Source: JBCBZH01 sp039815415
GTDB lineage: Bacteria; Bacteroidota; Rhodothermia; Rhodothermales; Rubricoccaceae
Length of the DNA: 5,515 nucleotides
Assembly (NCBI GenBank): GCA_039815415.1
Contig: JBCBZH010000279.1
Span: 1 to 5,515 of the forward strand
Reading direction: 5' to 3'
Both the position numbers and the translations under genes were made by a program. Every line of letters starts with the position of its first letter. The first letter of the stretch is position 1. The notes beneath the pieces were generated by a model. It was not told where the DNA came from. It saw only the letters and a list, made by a program, of their open reading frames with translations, and searched no databases. Shown piece after piece: positions 1 through 5,515 of this stretch.

Positions 1-19
1 AGAGTACGCGCGCACTTGG

Positions 20-1192
20 GTGCACCATCAAAACCGCAGGCCGGTGATTGATACCGCCGCCGCGCTCGCGGATCTCATTGACCATGCTCTGGAGCAGGAC
101 GCCGTGGCTTTGGACACGGAGTTCGTGTGGGAGCGGACCTACTATCCGGCGCTTGGGCTCGTCCAGTTGGGGTGGGATGAGGACGAGGTCTATCTGATCG
201 ATACACCAGCGATCGAAGACCTCCAAGCGTTGGGGCGGCTCCTCGACGATTCCGGAACGGTCAAGATTCTCCACGACGCCACCCAAGATCTTCAGATCCT
301 GGCCCGGGCCACCAGCTCGATCCCAGCCTGCATTTTCGACACCCAGCGTGCGGCCGGGTTCGTGGGGCAGACCGCATCGGCATCCTTGCAGGACTTGGTG
401 AAGTGGGGTGTGGGCGTCCACCTCGAGAAGGGGGAGACCCGGACCGATTGGCTGAAACGCCCCCTGAGCGACAAGCAGCTCGACTATGCGGAGGATGACG
501 TGCGCTACCTGCCCGCCGTGTATCGGCGGCTGGTGGACGAGGCTCGCCAGCGCGACCGCGCCGCGTGGGTGGCGCGAGAGATGGAGCGCTACGACGATCC
601 CGTTCTCTATGAGGAGTCCGATCCGTCCAATGCCGTAGATCGCGTCAAGGCGCGCGGGATAGGGCGGTTGAATGGGCACCAGCGGTCTGTGCTTCGGGCC
701 GTCTCGGCGTGGCGAGAACGAAAGGCACGGCACCTCAACCGGACGCGCCGGATGGTGCTCCCCGACGACGCGCTGGCGGATGTGGCGCTGCGTCGCCCGA
801 AGTCCGACGCCGACCTGGCAAAGATGAAGTTCACGGATCGCCAGCTTGCCAGCTACGGGGCCGATCTTCTGAATGCGGTGGCTGAGGGCGAGGCCGCTGG
901 GCCAGAGCCGTTCTCGCGGCGAGGGCGACCTACCGTGGATGACGAGCGCCGCGCCGCCCGACTTCTGGTTGCGCAGGCCCTTGTTGCGGGCATCTGCGCC
1001 ACATCGGACATCGACCCGGCTCTCGTCGCCACCAAGTCGGAGTTGCGCGATTTGGTAGAGGGAAGCCGAGACCTGCCTGTTCTCACGGGCTGGCGACAGG
1101 AGTTTATCGGCACGCACCTGCTTCGACTCCTGGACGGGGATCTCACGGTCCGGCTGAACGGAACAGATGGCTGGCCCCAGCCCGCTCCGTGA
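20..1192 (+). CDS. rnd: Ribonuclease D (3'-5' exoribonuclease)
   Basis: This enzyme trims 3' ends of tRNA precursors and other small structured RNAs in the cytoplasm, using two divalent metals. The DEDDy exonuclease motifs are all present. Exo I is DTEF (D32, E34), followed by the family's ERTYYP stretch. Exo II is in HDATQDLQIL (D90). The RTDWL-RPL block is at about 141-149, and Exo III is Y156-x3-D160. An HRDC domain follows at about 218-290 (HQRSVLRAVSAWRERKAR), then a second HRDC-like region at about 310-375 ending in LTGWRQEFIG. The length (390 aa) is close to E. coli RNase D (375 aa). The reading frame is open to the left window edge and there is no Shine-Dalgarno site. The GTG at 20 is therefore a choice: GTG at 44 (VIDT) would also fit the family N-terminus, and a start outside the window is possible. 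The TGA stop overlaps the next gene's GTG. Confidence 0.95.
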   Translation: MHHQNRRPVIDTAAALADLIDHALEQDAVALDTEFVWERTYYPALGLVQLGWDEDEVYLIDTPAIEDLQALGRLLDDSGTVKILHDATQDLQILARATSSIPACIFDTQRAAGFVGQTASASLQDLVKWGVGVHLEKGETRTDWLKRPLSDKQLDYAEDDVRYLPAVYRRLVDEARQRDRAAWVAREMERYDDPVLYEESDPSNAVDRVKARGIGRLNGHQRSVLRAVSAWRERKARHLNRTRRMVLPDDALADVALRRPKSDADLAKMKFTDRQLASYGADLLNAVAEGEAAGPEPFSRRGRPTVDDERRAARLLVAQALVAGICATSDIDPALVATKSELRDLVEGSRDLPVLTGWRQEFIGTHLLRLLDGDLTVRLNGTDGWPQPAP

Positions 1193-1737
1193 GACGTCGG
1201 AACGGGCCCGTTCTATCCCCTGCGCAGACGCTTACGTTGGAGCGTGTCAAGCGCGAGGTTCCATTTGATGAACGAGCGCTCGCATTCTGCTTTTTCGCGT
1301 ACGTGCCTCTGCTGGGGCGAGACGTGTGGATGCAGTACGCACCCGATCATGACGAGTCCTGGTCAGCGTACGGCGTCGAGGCGCTGCAGTCAGTCCTGGA
1401 TCTCCCAATTTCCGAGCGCGCCCGCTTGCAGGAACTGCTCCTGGCCAGCTATCGCTTTCACGCATCCGTAACGGACTATGGCGTCGGTGGGGATCCGCGA
1501 GACCCGTTCGGTATCCAGAGTGGTGCCGAGGCTGAGCGGCAAGCGGGGGAACCGTGGGTGACGGTTGTCGATCCTCCAGCACGCCAGGAGGGGGAGGCAC
1601 CCCGGGTAGCAATGATCGGGTACTACCCGGTGTGGGAAGACGAGCATGGCGTATTCGTCGTTGTCCGAGATCACCGGCTTGTCGGGCTGGCGGGGGATCC
1701 TACCGATCCGTCGGTGTTTGACGGGCACCTGGAATAG
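1189..1737 (+). CDS. Uncharacterised 182-aa protein coupled to rnd
   Basis: I do not recognise this protein with confidence. The GTG start at 1189 shares four bases (GTGA) with the rnd stop, so it is probably translated by coupling to rnd. There is no Shine-Dalgarno site; an in-frame TTG at 1237 is an alternative start. It looks soluble, with no signal peptide or membrane segment. The N-terminal half has an aromatic stretch (FCFFAYVPLLGRDVWMQY, 33-50) and two probable helices (about 63-90). The linker at about 95-135 is rich in Gly, Pro, Asp and Glu. The C-terminal part (about 139-170) looks like beta strands around W149-E-D-E-H-G154, followed by VFVVVRD and LVGLAGD. A W-[DE]-x-EHG turn followed by strands resembles some small DUF families (DUF6985-like) linked to polymorphic-toxin immunity proteins. 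That resemblance is from memory and weak. Codon use looks like its neighbours', with no sign of recent transfer. Confidence 0.8.
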   Translation: MRRRNGPVLSPAQTLTLERVKREVPFDERALAFCFFAYVPLLGRDVWMQYAPDHDESWSAYGVEALQSVLDLPISERARLQELLLASYRFHASVTDYGVGGDPRDPFGIQSGAEAERQAGEPWVTVVDPPARQEGEAPRVAMIGYYPVWEDEHGVFVVVRDHRLVGLAGDPTDPSVFDGHLE

Positions 1738-1770
1738 CCTCTGGAGGGCACGTGATTGCGGGTTAACACC

Positions 1771-1802
1771 GTTGCACTCCGCGCGAGACGTGCCTACGTT
1801 GC
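1771..1802 (+). promoter_or_regulatory. Weak promoter candidate upstream of the GMC gene
   Basis: The 108-base gap 1738-1845 holds no ORF or RNA that I can see. Within it, TTGCAC (1772-1777) is followed after 17 bases by TACGTT (1795-1800), a poor sigma-70-like pair with only 3 of 6 matches in the -10 box. Read as a Bacteroidota-type promoter, GTTG (1771-1774) lies 20 bases ahead of TACGTTGC, a partial match to TAnnTTTG. The spacing is right for both models but the boxes are weak. It would put the transcription start about 40 bases before the GMC ATG. Treat it as a candidate only. Confidence 0.2.
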
Positions 1803-1845
1803 CGCGCTGCGTCACGCTGTCCACGAACCTGTCTAACGAAGCCTT

Positions 1846-3444
1846 ATGGTCGACTACATCATCGTCGGTGCCGGTTCTGCCGGATGTGTGCTTGCGAACC
1901 GACTGAGTGCGGATCCGGACGTGTCTGTGCTGTTGCTTGAAGCGGGGGGGCAGGACACGCAGGCGCCCATCCACATTCCTGCGGCCTTCTCCAAGCTCTT
2001 TCAGACCGAGGCGGACTGGAACTACCGCACGGTGCCTCAGCGTCACGCCGCGGAGCGCGACATGTACTGGCCGCGTGGCAAGGTCCTCGGGGGATCGTCG
2101 TCCATCAATGCGATGATCTACATCCGTGGCCACCACGCCGACTACGACGGGTGGGCCGCTGAGGGATGCGACGGATGGAGCTATGCGGATGTGTTGCCCT
2201 ACTTCAAGCGGAGTGAGGATTACAGTGAGGGCGCCTCGGCCTACCACGGTGTCGGAGGCCCAATGCCAGTGACACCCCCTCGGAGCCCGAGCCCGTTCAG
2301 TCTGGCGTTTATCGAGGCCGCAGCACAGGCCGGACATCCTCGCAATGACGACTTCAATGGGGCCGAGCAGGAGGGCGCCGGACTCTATGCACTCAATCAG
2401 GCCGGTGGACGTCGGGCATCGACCGCCAGCACGTTTCTGAGGGCAGCGCGCCGGCGCCCGAACCTGACTGTGGAGACGGGGGCGCACGCCACGCGCGTGC
2501 TCATTCGAAACGGGCGCGCGACGGGCGTCGAGATCGTTCAGGACGGCGCCGTCCGTGCCATTGATGCGGCCCGGGAAGTTCTCCTCTGTGGCGGGGCCAT
2601 CAACTCGCCGCAGCTGCTGATGCTCTCGGGCATCGGGCCAGCAGATCACCTCGCCGAACACGGCATCTCCGTGGTTGAAGATCGGGCTGGCGTGGGGCAG
2701 AACCTCCACGACCACCCGATCGTGGGCGTTCACTATCACTTCCGTGAGCCGATTTCGCTGCTCGGTGCCGAGGGCCTGAAGAGTGTCGCTCGCTACCTCA
2801 TTCTTCGGGATGGGATGCTGTCATCCAACGTGGCGGAGGCCGGGTTGTTCGTACGTACACGAGGCGATGAGCGTGTGCCCGATGTTCAGTTCCACGTGGC
2901 TCCGACGCTCTTCAAAGATCACGGGTTGGTTCCCGTCACCGATCACGGCTTCTCGTTAGGGCCGACCCTCGTGAGACCCCGCTCGCGCGGTGCGCTCACC
3001 CTCGCCAGCTCGGGCCCGTTCGCCCATCCACACATCGATCCGAATTACCTGGCAGACCCAGCGGATGCCGCCGCGCTGGTGGCAGGCATTCGCATTGCTC
3101 GGGAGATTGTGCAGCAGCCCGCGCTCGATCCGTTCCGTGGCGAGGAGATTCGCCCGAGCGCCAGCGCGACCTCCGATGCAGACCTCGACGCGTACGTGCG
3201 CGAGACCTGCGAGACGCTCTATCACCCGGTAGGGACCTGTCGCATGGGCGCCGATACTGAGTCCGTCGTCGATCTCGACCTGCGGGTCCGAGGCGTCGAA
3301 GGCCTGCGCGTGGTCGATGCGTCCATTATGCCAAGCATCCCGAATGGCAACACCAACGCGCCCGTGTTGATGATTGCTGAGAAAGCAGCCGACCTGATTC
3401 TCCAGGACGCCAGCTCGACCGCCGGACTATCCGAGGTGATCTAG
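1846..3444 (+). CDS. GMC-family FAD-dependent oxidoreductase (choline/alcohol dehydrogenase type)
   Basis: This is a cytoplasmic flavoenzyme expected to oxidise an alcohol to an aldehyde or ketone; the substrate cannot be read from the sequence. The N-terminus starts directly with the FAD-binding Rossmann fold, G8-A-G-S-A-G13, with the ribose-binding acid at E32 (LLLEAGG), which supports the ATG at 1846. GMC signature 1 is at 78-101 (GKVLGGSSSINAM and on) and signature 2 at 250-264 (GAINSPQLLMLSGIG). The C-terminal catalytic pair is H460 (YHPVGTCRMG) and N504 (GNTNAP, then MIAEKAADLI). Isoleucine (I87) follows GGSSS in signature 1, where choline oxidase carries its FAD-linked histidine, so FAD is probably non-covalent. 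The 532-aa length is normal for BetA/AlkJ-like members. No betaine-aldehyde dehydrogenase or BetI regulator is nearby, so choline is not indicated. There is no Shine-Dalgarno site. The 3' end overlaps the opposite-strand Nfu_N gene by 18 bases. Confidence 0.93.
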   Translation: MVDYIIVGAGSAGCVLANRLSADPDVSVLLLEAGGQDTQAPIHIPAAFSKLFQTEADWNYRTVPQRHAAERDMYWPRGKVLGGSSSINAMIYIRGHHADYDGWAAEGCDGWSYADVLPYFKRSEDYSEGASAYHGVGGPMPVTPPRSPSPFSLAFIEAAAQAGHPRNDDFNGAEQEGAGLYALNQAGGRRASTASTFLRAARRRPNLTVETGAHATRVLIRNGRATGVEIVQDGAVRAIDAAREVLLCGGAINSPQLLMLSGIGPADHLAEHGISVVEDRAGVGQNLHDHPIVGVHYHFREPISLLGAEGLKSVARYLILRDGMLSSNVAEAGLFVRTRGDERVPDVQFHVAPTLFKDHGLVPVTDHGFSLGPTLVRPRSRGALTLASSGPFAHPHIDPNYLADPADAAALVAGIRIAREIVQQPALDPFRGEEIRPSASATSDADLDAYVRETCETLYHPVGTCRMGADTESVVDLDLRVRGVEGLRVVDASIMPSIPNGNTNAPVLMIAEKAADLILQDASSTAGLSEVI

Positions 3445-3693
3445 GAGCGTCCGCTCTACTCCTTCGGAGAGCGGTGTCCAGTCGGCCGCTGGGTGTTTGG
3501 TGACCGTCACAAAGTCCGGCACGATCAGCAACGTCTCTACCCCCGGGAGCGAGAAGAGGGCACTCGCCAGCGTGTCTCCTTCAGCCTCCCGCGCGGAGTG
3601 GTACGCGAGCAGGCCCGAAGCGATGATGGGAGTGCCCTTGACCTCGAACTTGAGGCTGTTGGGGTTGGGCGTCGGGAAGGAGCGGATGCGCAT
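3427..3693 (-). CDS. Stand-alone Nfu/NifU N-terminal domain protein
   Basis: This small soluble protein (88 aa) consists almost entirely of the Nfu N-terminal domain (Nfu_N, Pfam PF08712 type). The family marker is TPNPNSLKF at 8-16, preceded by the short strand MRIRSFP. Then comes the core LFSLPGVETLLIVPDFVTVTK at 46-66, with DWTPL at 71-75 and a final helix. In Nfu scaffold proteins this domain is joined to a C-terminal domain with a CxxC motif that carries the Fe-S cluster. Here that domain is absent and the protein has no cysteine at all, so it cannot itself ligate a cluster through Cys. A role as an accessory or partner in Fe-S assembly is inference. The gene is convergent with the GMC gene; its TAG stop lies inside the GMC 3' end. 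The ATG at 3693 gives the natural family start but lacks a Shine-Dalgarno site. Confidence 0.85.
   Translation of the reverse strand: MRIRSFPTPNPNSLKFEVKGTPIIASGLLAYHSAREAEGDTLASALFSLPGVETLLIVPDFVTVTKHPAADWTPLSEGVERTLLDHLG
3451..3474. terminator. Hairpin at the convergent GMC/Nfu_N junction
   Basis: An imperfect inverted repeat starts seven bases after the GMC stop. CCGCTCT (3451-3457) pairs with AGAGCGG (3468-3474), CC (3461-3462) pairs with GG (3466-3467), there is a 3-base bulge (act) on the left arm, and the loop is TTC. A stem of about 9 bp between two convergent genes is where a bidirectional terminator would sit. However, neither strand has a T-run after the stem, and the element lies inside the Nfu_N coding sequence, so it may be coincidental or only a transcript 3'-end stabiliser. 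Confidence 0.3.
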
Positions 3694-3840
3694 GGTGGGA
3701 GGACGAGCAGGCGTGGAGAAATCCTGAGATCGGCGTCAGGGTTCCGCCGAGAGGCAGGTCGCGGGCAACCCGAGCGCGTGTCATGGGTATCGTGAGAGCT
3801 GCGGCGCCTCTGCCGCCTGTCTCGCTCCCGACTCGCGCTT
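3694..3840. other. Divergent intergenic spacer between Nfu_N and the holin-like gene
   Basis: These 147 bases separate two divergently transcribed genes, so promoters for both should lie here. I could not find a convincing -35/-10 pair or a Bacteroidota-type TTTG/TAnnTTTG pair on either strand. The best fragments are TATCGT (3788-3793, + strand) without a -35 partner, and TTGCCC on the - strand (3767-3762) without a -10. A short inverted repeat, GCGGC (3801-3805) and GCCGC (3812-3816) with a 6-base loop, lies 25 bases before the ATG at 3841 and could form a small hairpin in the leader RNA. No ORF or tRNA is evident. Confidence 0.4.
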
Positions 3841-4344
3841 ATGGCCGCTTCGCTTCCACCACGTTCTGATTCTGATGCTCCGATGACATCCCCGGGGAGT
3901 GACAACACCCCTGCATCTGTCTCAGATTCCAAAGCCGAGCGCATTGGAGACCATCTCGCAGCGCTCTCGCTGGACCTGCGTGAATGGGTTGAACTCCGCA
4001 TCGAGCTGGCGAAGACCGAGGTTCAGGAGAAGGTGGACGATGTCACAGCCACCGCCAAGCGGAAGGGAGGGACCATCGGGCTGGTGGCAGTGGCAGCGCT
4101 GCTGGCTCTCTACATGCTTGGATTCGTGTTCGGTGCCATTTCCGCCGCCTTCGAGCTGTGGCTTGGGCGTGAGGTGTGGGGAGACCTCGCGACGGCGGGG
4201 CTAATCCTCGTGATGGTTCTGGTCCTGCTCGGGGTGGCGAAGCGGCGGCAGGATCAGGACGCAGCCATCGAAGCGAACGGTCGTGTGGAGGCCTCCAAGC
4301 CTGCCCTTCCACCGGCGCGCCATCCCGAATCGCCGACTTCATAG
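3841..4344 (+). CDS. Phage-holin-family (holin-X/YqjE-like) two-helix membrane protein
   Basis: This 167-aa inner-membrane protein has the architecture of the Phage_holin_3_6 family (PF07332 type, which includes E. coli YqjE). The N-terminus (1-30) is disordered, rich in Ser, Pro and Asp. An amphipathic charged helix follows at about 33-73 (LREWVELRIELAKTEVQEKV). Then come two hydrophobic segments, about 78-104 and 115-133, with a short loop around WLGREVWGD, and a charged tail from KRR (134) onward. Despite the family name, chromosomal members are not known to be lytic holins; they usually sit beside DUF883/DUF3618-type membrane proteins. Here the next gene also has a single membrane segment and begins 17 bases downstream, and adk follows. 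An in-frame ATG at 3883 (residue 15) is an alternative start. Neither start has a Shine-Dalgarno site. Confidence 0.85.
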   Translation: MAASLPPRSDSDAPMTSPGSDNTPASVSDSKAERIGDHLAALSLDLREWVELRIELAKTEVQEKVDDVTATAKRKGGTIGLVAVAALLALYMLGFVFGAISAAFELWLGREVWGDLATAGLILVMVLVLLGVAKRRQDQDAAIEANGRVEASKPALPPARHPESPTS

Positions 4345-4361
4345 CGCTGACCCATTCACGA

Positions 4362-4967
4362 ATGTCTGATCGACCGCCCCCTCGATACCCCGTTCAGGTG
4401 GAGCGCTCCGTGCCCTCAAAACGAGCCAGCGATACTTCTCCGAAGTCGTCCACGCTGCTGAAGGCGGAGCTAGCCGCGCGCGAACGCAGCGTGGCGACAC
4501 GGCTCACGGCCCTCAAAGACGAGGTCACGGCCCCATTTGGAGGGCTGGGCGGTGGAGCCCGATCGCTCGCGCCGAAGCCAAAGCCCAGCCCGGAGCGGCT
4601 GCTCCTGATCGCAGGAGCGGTTGGAGCCGCCGCCGGAATCCTGCTCGGGCTCCGCGCCCGGCACAAGCGCCGTCCTCAGCCCGACGCTGGAGCGGCATTC
4701 GTCCAGGCCCGCCTCTCTACGTTCCTCGATGATGCCGCAGCCAGGGTAGCCCGAGGGCGTGACGCCCAGGACGCGCTGGATGACTTGTTCCGCACCGTCC
4801 CGATCGTCTACGCGGATCGCCAGCTCGCGGCCGACATGCCGAAGCCGAGCGCCCTCAAGACCCTGGCGAAGTCAGCCGCAGGGTTTGGGCTCAAGATGGG
4901 GGTGGATATGGTGAAGCAGAGCCTTGCTGGGAAGCAAGAGGCGTTACGCGCTCAGACGCAGGGCTAG
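4362..4967 (+). CDS. Uncharacterised single-helix membrane protein with glycine-zipper segment
   Basis: I do not recognise the family with certainty. From the ATG at 4362 (17 bases after the previous stop) it is 201 aa. The same frame stays open upstream to 4176, but that part is an out-of-frame shadow of the preceding gene, so the later start is chosen. The N-terminal 30 residues are Pro/Ser/Arg-rich. A charged helix follows at about 31-56 (LLKAELAARERSVATRL). One hydrophobic segment at about 80-97 (LLLIAGAVGAAAGILLGL) contains G88-x3-G92-x3-G96, a glycine-zipper-like pattern, and is followed by a basic stretch (RARHKRR). The C-terminal half is soluble and probably helical (111-145 and 163-195). 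A charged helix plus a glycine-rich membrane segment beside a YqjE-like gene resembles the DUF883/YqjD or DUF3618 type. That is analogy from layout, not demonstrated homology. No Shine-Dalgarno site is present. Confidence 0.8.
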   Translation: MSDRPPPRYPVQVERSVPSKRASDTSPKSSTLLKAELAARERSVATRLTALKDEVTAPFGGLGGGARSLAPKPKPSPERLLLIAGAVGAAAGILLGLRARHKRRPQPDAGAAFVQARLSTFLDDAAARVARGRDAQDALDDLFRTVPIVYADRQLAADMPKPSALKTLAKSAAGFGLKMGVDMVKQSLAGKQEALRAQTQG

Positions 4968-5004
4968 GTCCATTTCAGCCGGGCGCGGCACAGGCTTCCC
5001 CCGG

Positions 5005-5017
5005 TATCTTCGCGAAG
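5005..5017 (+). promoter_or_regulatory. Promoter-like box and palindrome in the adk leader
   Basis: The 71-base gap before adk (4968-5038) contains TATCTTCG (5005-5012). It matches 4 of 6 bases of a sigma-70 -10 box as TATCTT, or 5 of 6 fixed bases of the Bacteroidota TAnnTTTG box. It overlaps a perfect 10-base palindrome, CTTCGCGAAG (5008-5017). No upstream -35 or TTTG box sits at the right distance. The palindrome could be an operator or simply chance, since several 10-base palindromes are expected in a window this size. adk could equally be read through from the two genes upstream. Confidence 0.2.
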
Positions 5018-5038
5018 GTCCTGATTTCACTCTCTCTG

Positions 5039-5515
5039 ATGCGTCTCGCACTCTTCGGCCCCCCCGGCGCGGGCAAAGGCACCCAGGCCAAGTTTCTCGC
5101 AGAACACCACGGAATCGCCCACCTGTCCACCGGTGACCTGTTCCGCGCCGCGCGAGCTGCGGGAACCCCGATGGGCCAGGAAGCCGACCGCTACCTGCGT
5201 GATGGTCGCCTCGTGCCCGATGATGTCACCAATGGGATCGTAGCCGAACGGCTGGACGATCTTGAGTATCAGGGATTTGTTCTGGATGGATTTCCCCGCA
5301 CCATTCCGCAGGCCAAGTGGTTGCTGGCGCATCTCGCGGAGAATGACGCGCCACTCAGCGCCGTCATCAGCCTTCAGGTGCCGGAGGACAGCATCGTGGA
5401 GCGCCTGTCGCGACGCCGGACAGACAGCGAGACGGGAGCCATCTACCACCTGGACTTCAATCCGCCTCCCGATGATGTCCCGGCTGCACGCTTGGTGCAC
5501 CGCACCGACGATCAG
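5039..5515 (+). CDS. adk: Adenylate kinase, 3' end cut by the window
   Basis: Adenylate kinase interconverts ATP + AMP and 2 ADP in the cytoplasm and is essential for nucleotide balance. The ATG at 5039 opens a frame with no stop up to the window end, giving 159 codons of an expected 185-220. The P-loop is GPPGAGKGT (7-15). The AMP-binding region starts with LSTGDLFR (29-36), with RLVPDD at 57-62. The family signature FVLDGFPRTIPQ is at 80-91. The LID runs from about R122 to D158, with YHLDFNPPP at 136-144 and R155-T-D-D. The LID has no cysteines, so it is not the zinc-binding form. It also lacks the His/Ser/Asp/Thr set of E. coli (D129 and T132 take the first two places) and is about four residues shorter between the Tyr and the R-x-DD motif. 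The preceding gene ends 71 bases upstream; no Shine-Dalgarno site is visible. Confidence 0.96.
   Translation, partial: MRLALFGPPGAGKGTQAKFLAEHHGIAHLSTGDLFRAARAAGTPMGQEADRYLRDGRLVPDDVTNGIVAERLDDLEYQGFVLDGFPRTIPQAKWLLAHLAENDAPLSAVISLQVPEDSIVERLSRRRTDSETGAIYHLDFNPPPDDVPAARLVHRTDDQ

Noticed and set aside
1390..2739. A 449-codon open frame on the - strand opposite the uncharacterised protein and the first half of the GMC gene.
   Set aside because: It is in codon register with both + strand genes, so it is open simply because TTA, CTA and TCA codons are rare in GC-rich coding DNA. Its translation shows no recognisable domain, while the GMC gene beneath it has every family motif.
1846..3444. Assignment as true choline dehydrogenase (betA) of a glycine-betaine pathway.
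   Set aside because: The GMC motifs do not define the substrate, and there is no betB, betI or choline transporter beside it, so only the family-level call is supported.
3493..3795. Open frames on the + strand across the Nfu_N gene (3493-3795 and 3497-3727).
   Set aside because: The - strand frame has clear Nfu_N motifs (TPNPNSLKF, DFVTVTK). The + strand translations are Arg/Gly-rich with no domain, so they are shadows.
3801..3816. GCGGC/GCCGC inverted repeat as a terminator for an upstream transcript.
   Set aside because: It has only five base pairs and no T-run, and no + strand gene ends nearby that needs it; at most it is a small leader hairpin.
3537..4001. A 154-codon - strand frame spanning the divergent spacer.
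   Set aside because: Its translation is an Arg/Ser-rich shadow with no domain, and it overlaps both the Nfu_N gene and the holin-like gene in other frames.
3841..4344. Possible prophage lysis gene, suggested by the holin-family resemblance.
   Set aside because: No endolysin, integrase, phage structural gene or attachment site is nearby. The family is common as a chromosomal membrane protein, and the flanks are housekeeping genes.
4176..4361. Upstream extension of the 201-aa membrane protein to a start at 4176.
   Set aside because: These 62 codons lie out of frame inside the holin-like gene and read as low-complexity Gly/Arg/Ser sequence. The ATG at 4362 just after that gene's stop is the natural start.

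Overview
The window is GC-rich bacterial chromosomal DNA (roughly 60-65% G+C by eye), densely coded, with no RNA genes, insertion sequences, CRISPR arrays or obvious mobile DNA. I see seven genes. Six are on the + strand and one small gene is on the - strand. None of the start codons has a recognisable AGGAGG-type Shine-Dalgarno sequence, and five of the six visible stop codons are TAG. The missing Shine-Dalgarno sites, a stand-alone Nfu N-terminal protein and a non-zinc, short-LID adenylate kinase would fit a GC-rich member of the Bacteroidota/Rhodothermota or Gemmatimonadota. That placement is an inference, and the phylum cannot be fixed from this window alone.

Layout. (1) 20-1192: ribonuclease D (rnd) with the full DEDD exonuclease signature and HRDC-type C-terminal domains. 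(2) 1189-1737: an unrecognised 182-residue protein whose GTG start overlaps the rnd stop by four bases (GTGA), so the two are probably co-translated. (3) 1738-1845: a 108-base gap with one weak promoter candidate. (4) 1846-3444: a complete FAD-dependent GMC-family oxidoreductase of the choline/alcohol dehydrogenase type. (5) 3427-3693, - strand: an 88-residue stand-alone Nfu N-terminal domain protein, convergent with the GMC gene and overlapping its 3' end by 18 bases; a hairpin lies at the junction. (6) 3694-3840: a 147-base divergent spacer. (7) 3841-4344, 4362-4967 and 5039-5515: a probable operon of a two-helix holin-X-like (YqjE-type) membrane protein, a single-helix protein with a glycine-zipper segment, and adenylate kinase (adk), which is cut by the window end after codon 159.

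Functionally this is mostly housekeeping: RNA 3' processing (rnd), nucleotide balance (adk), possibly Fe-S cluster biology (Nfu_N) and oxidation of an unidentified alcohol (GMC). I found no convincing new multi-gene system. The items most worth a second look are the uncharacterised protein coupled to rnd, the cysteine-free Nfu_N protein, the membrane-protein pair ahead of adk, and the unusual translation signals (no Shine-Dalgarno, TAG-biased stops).
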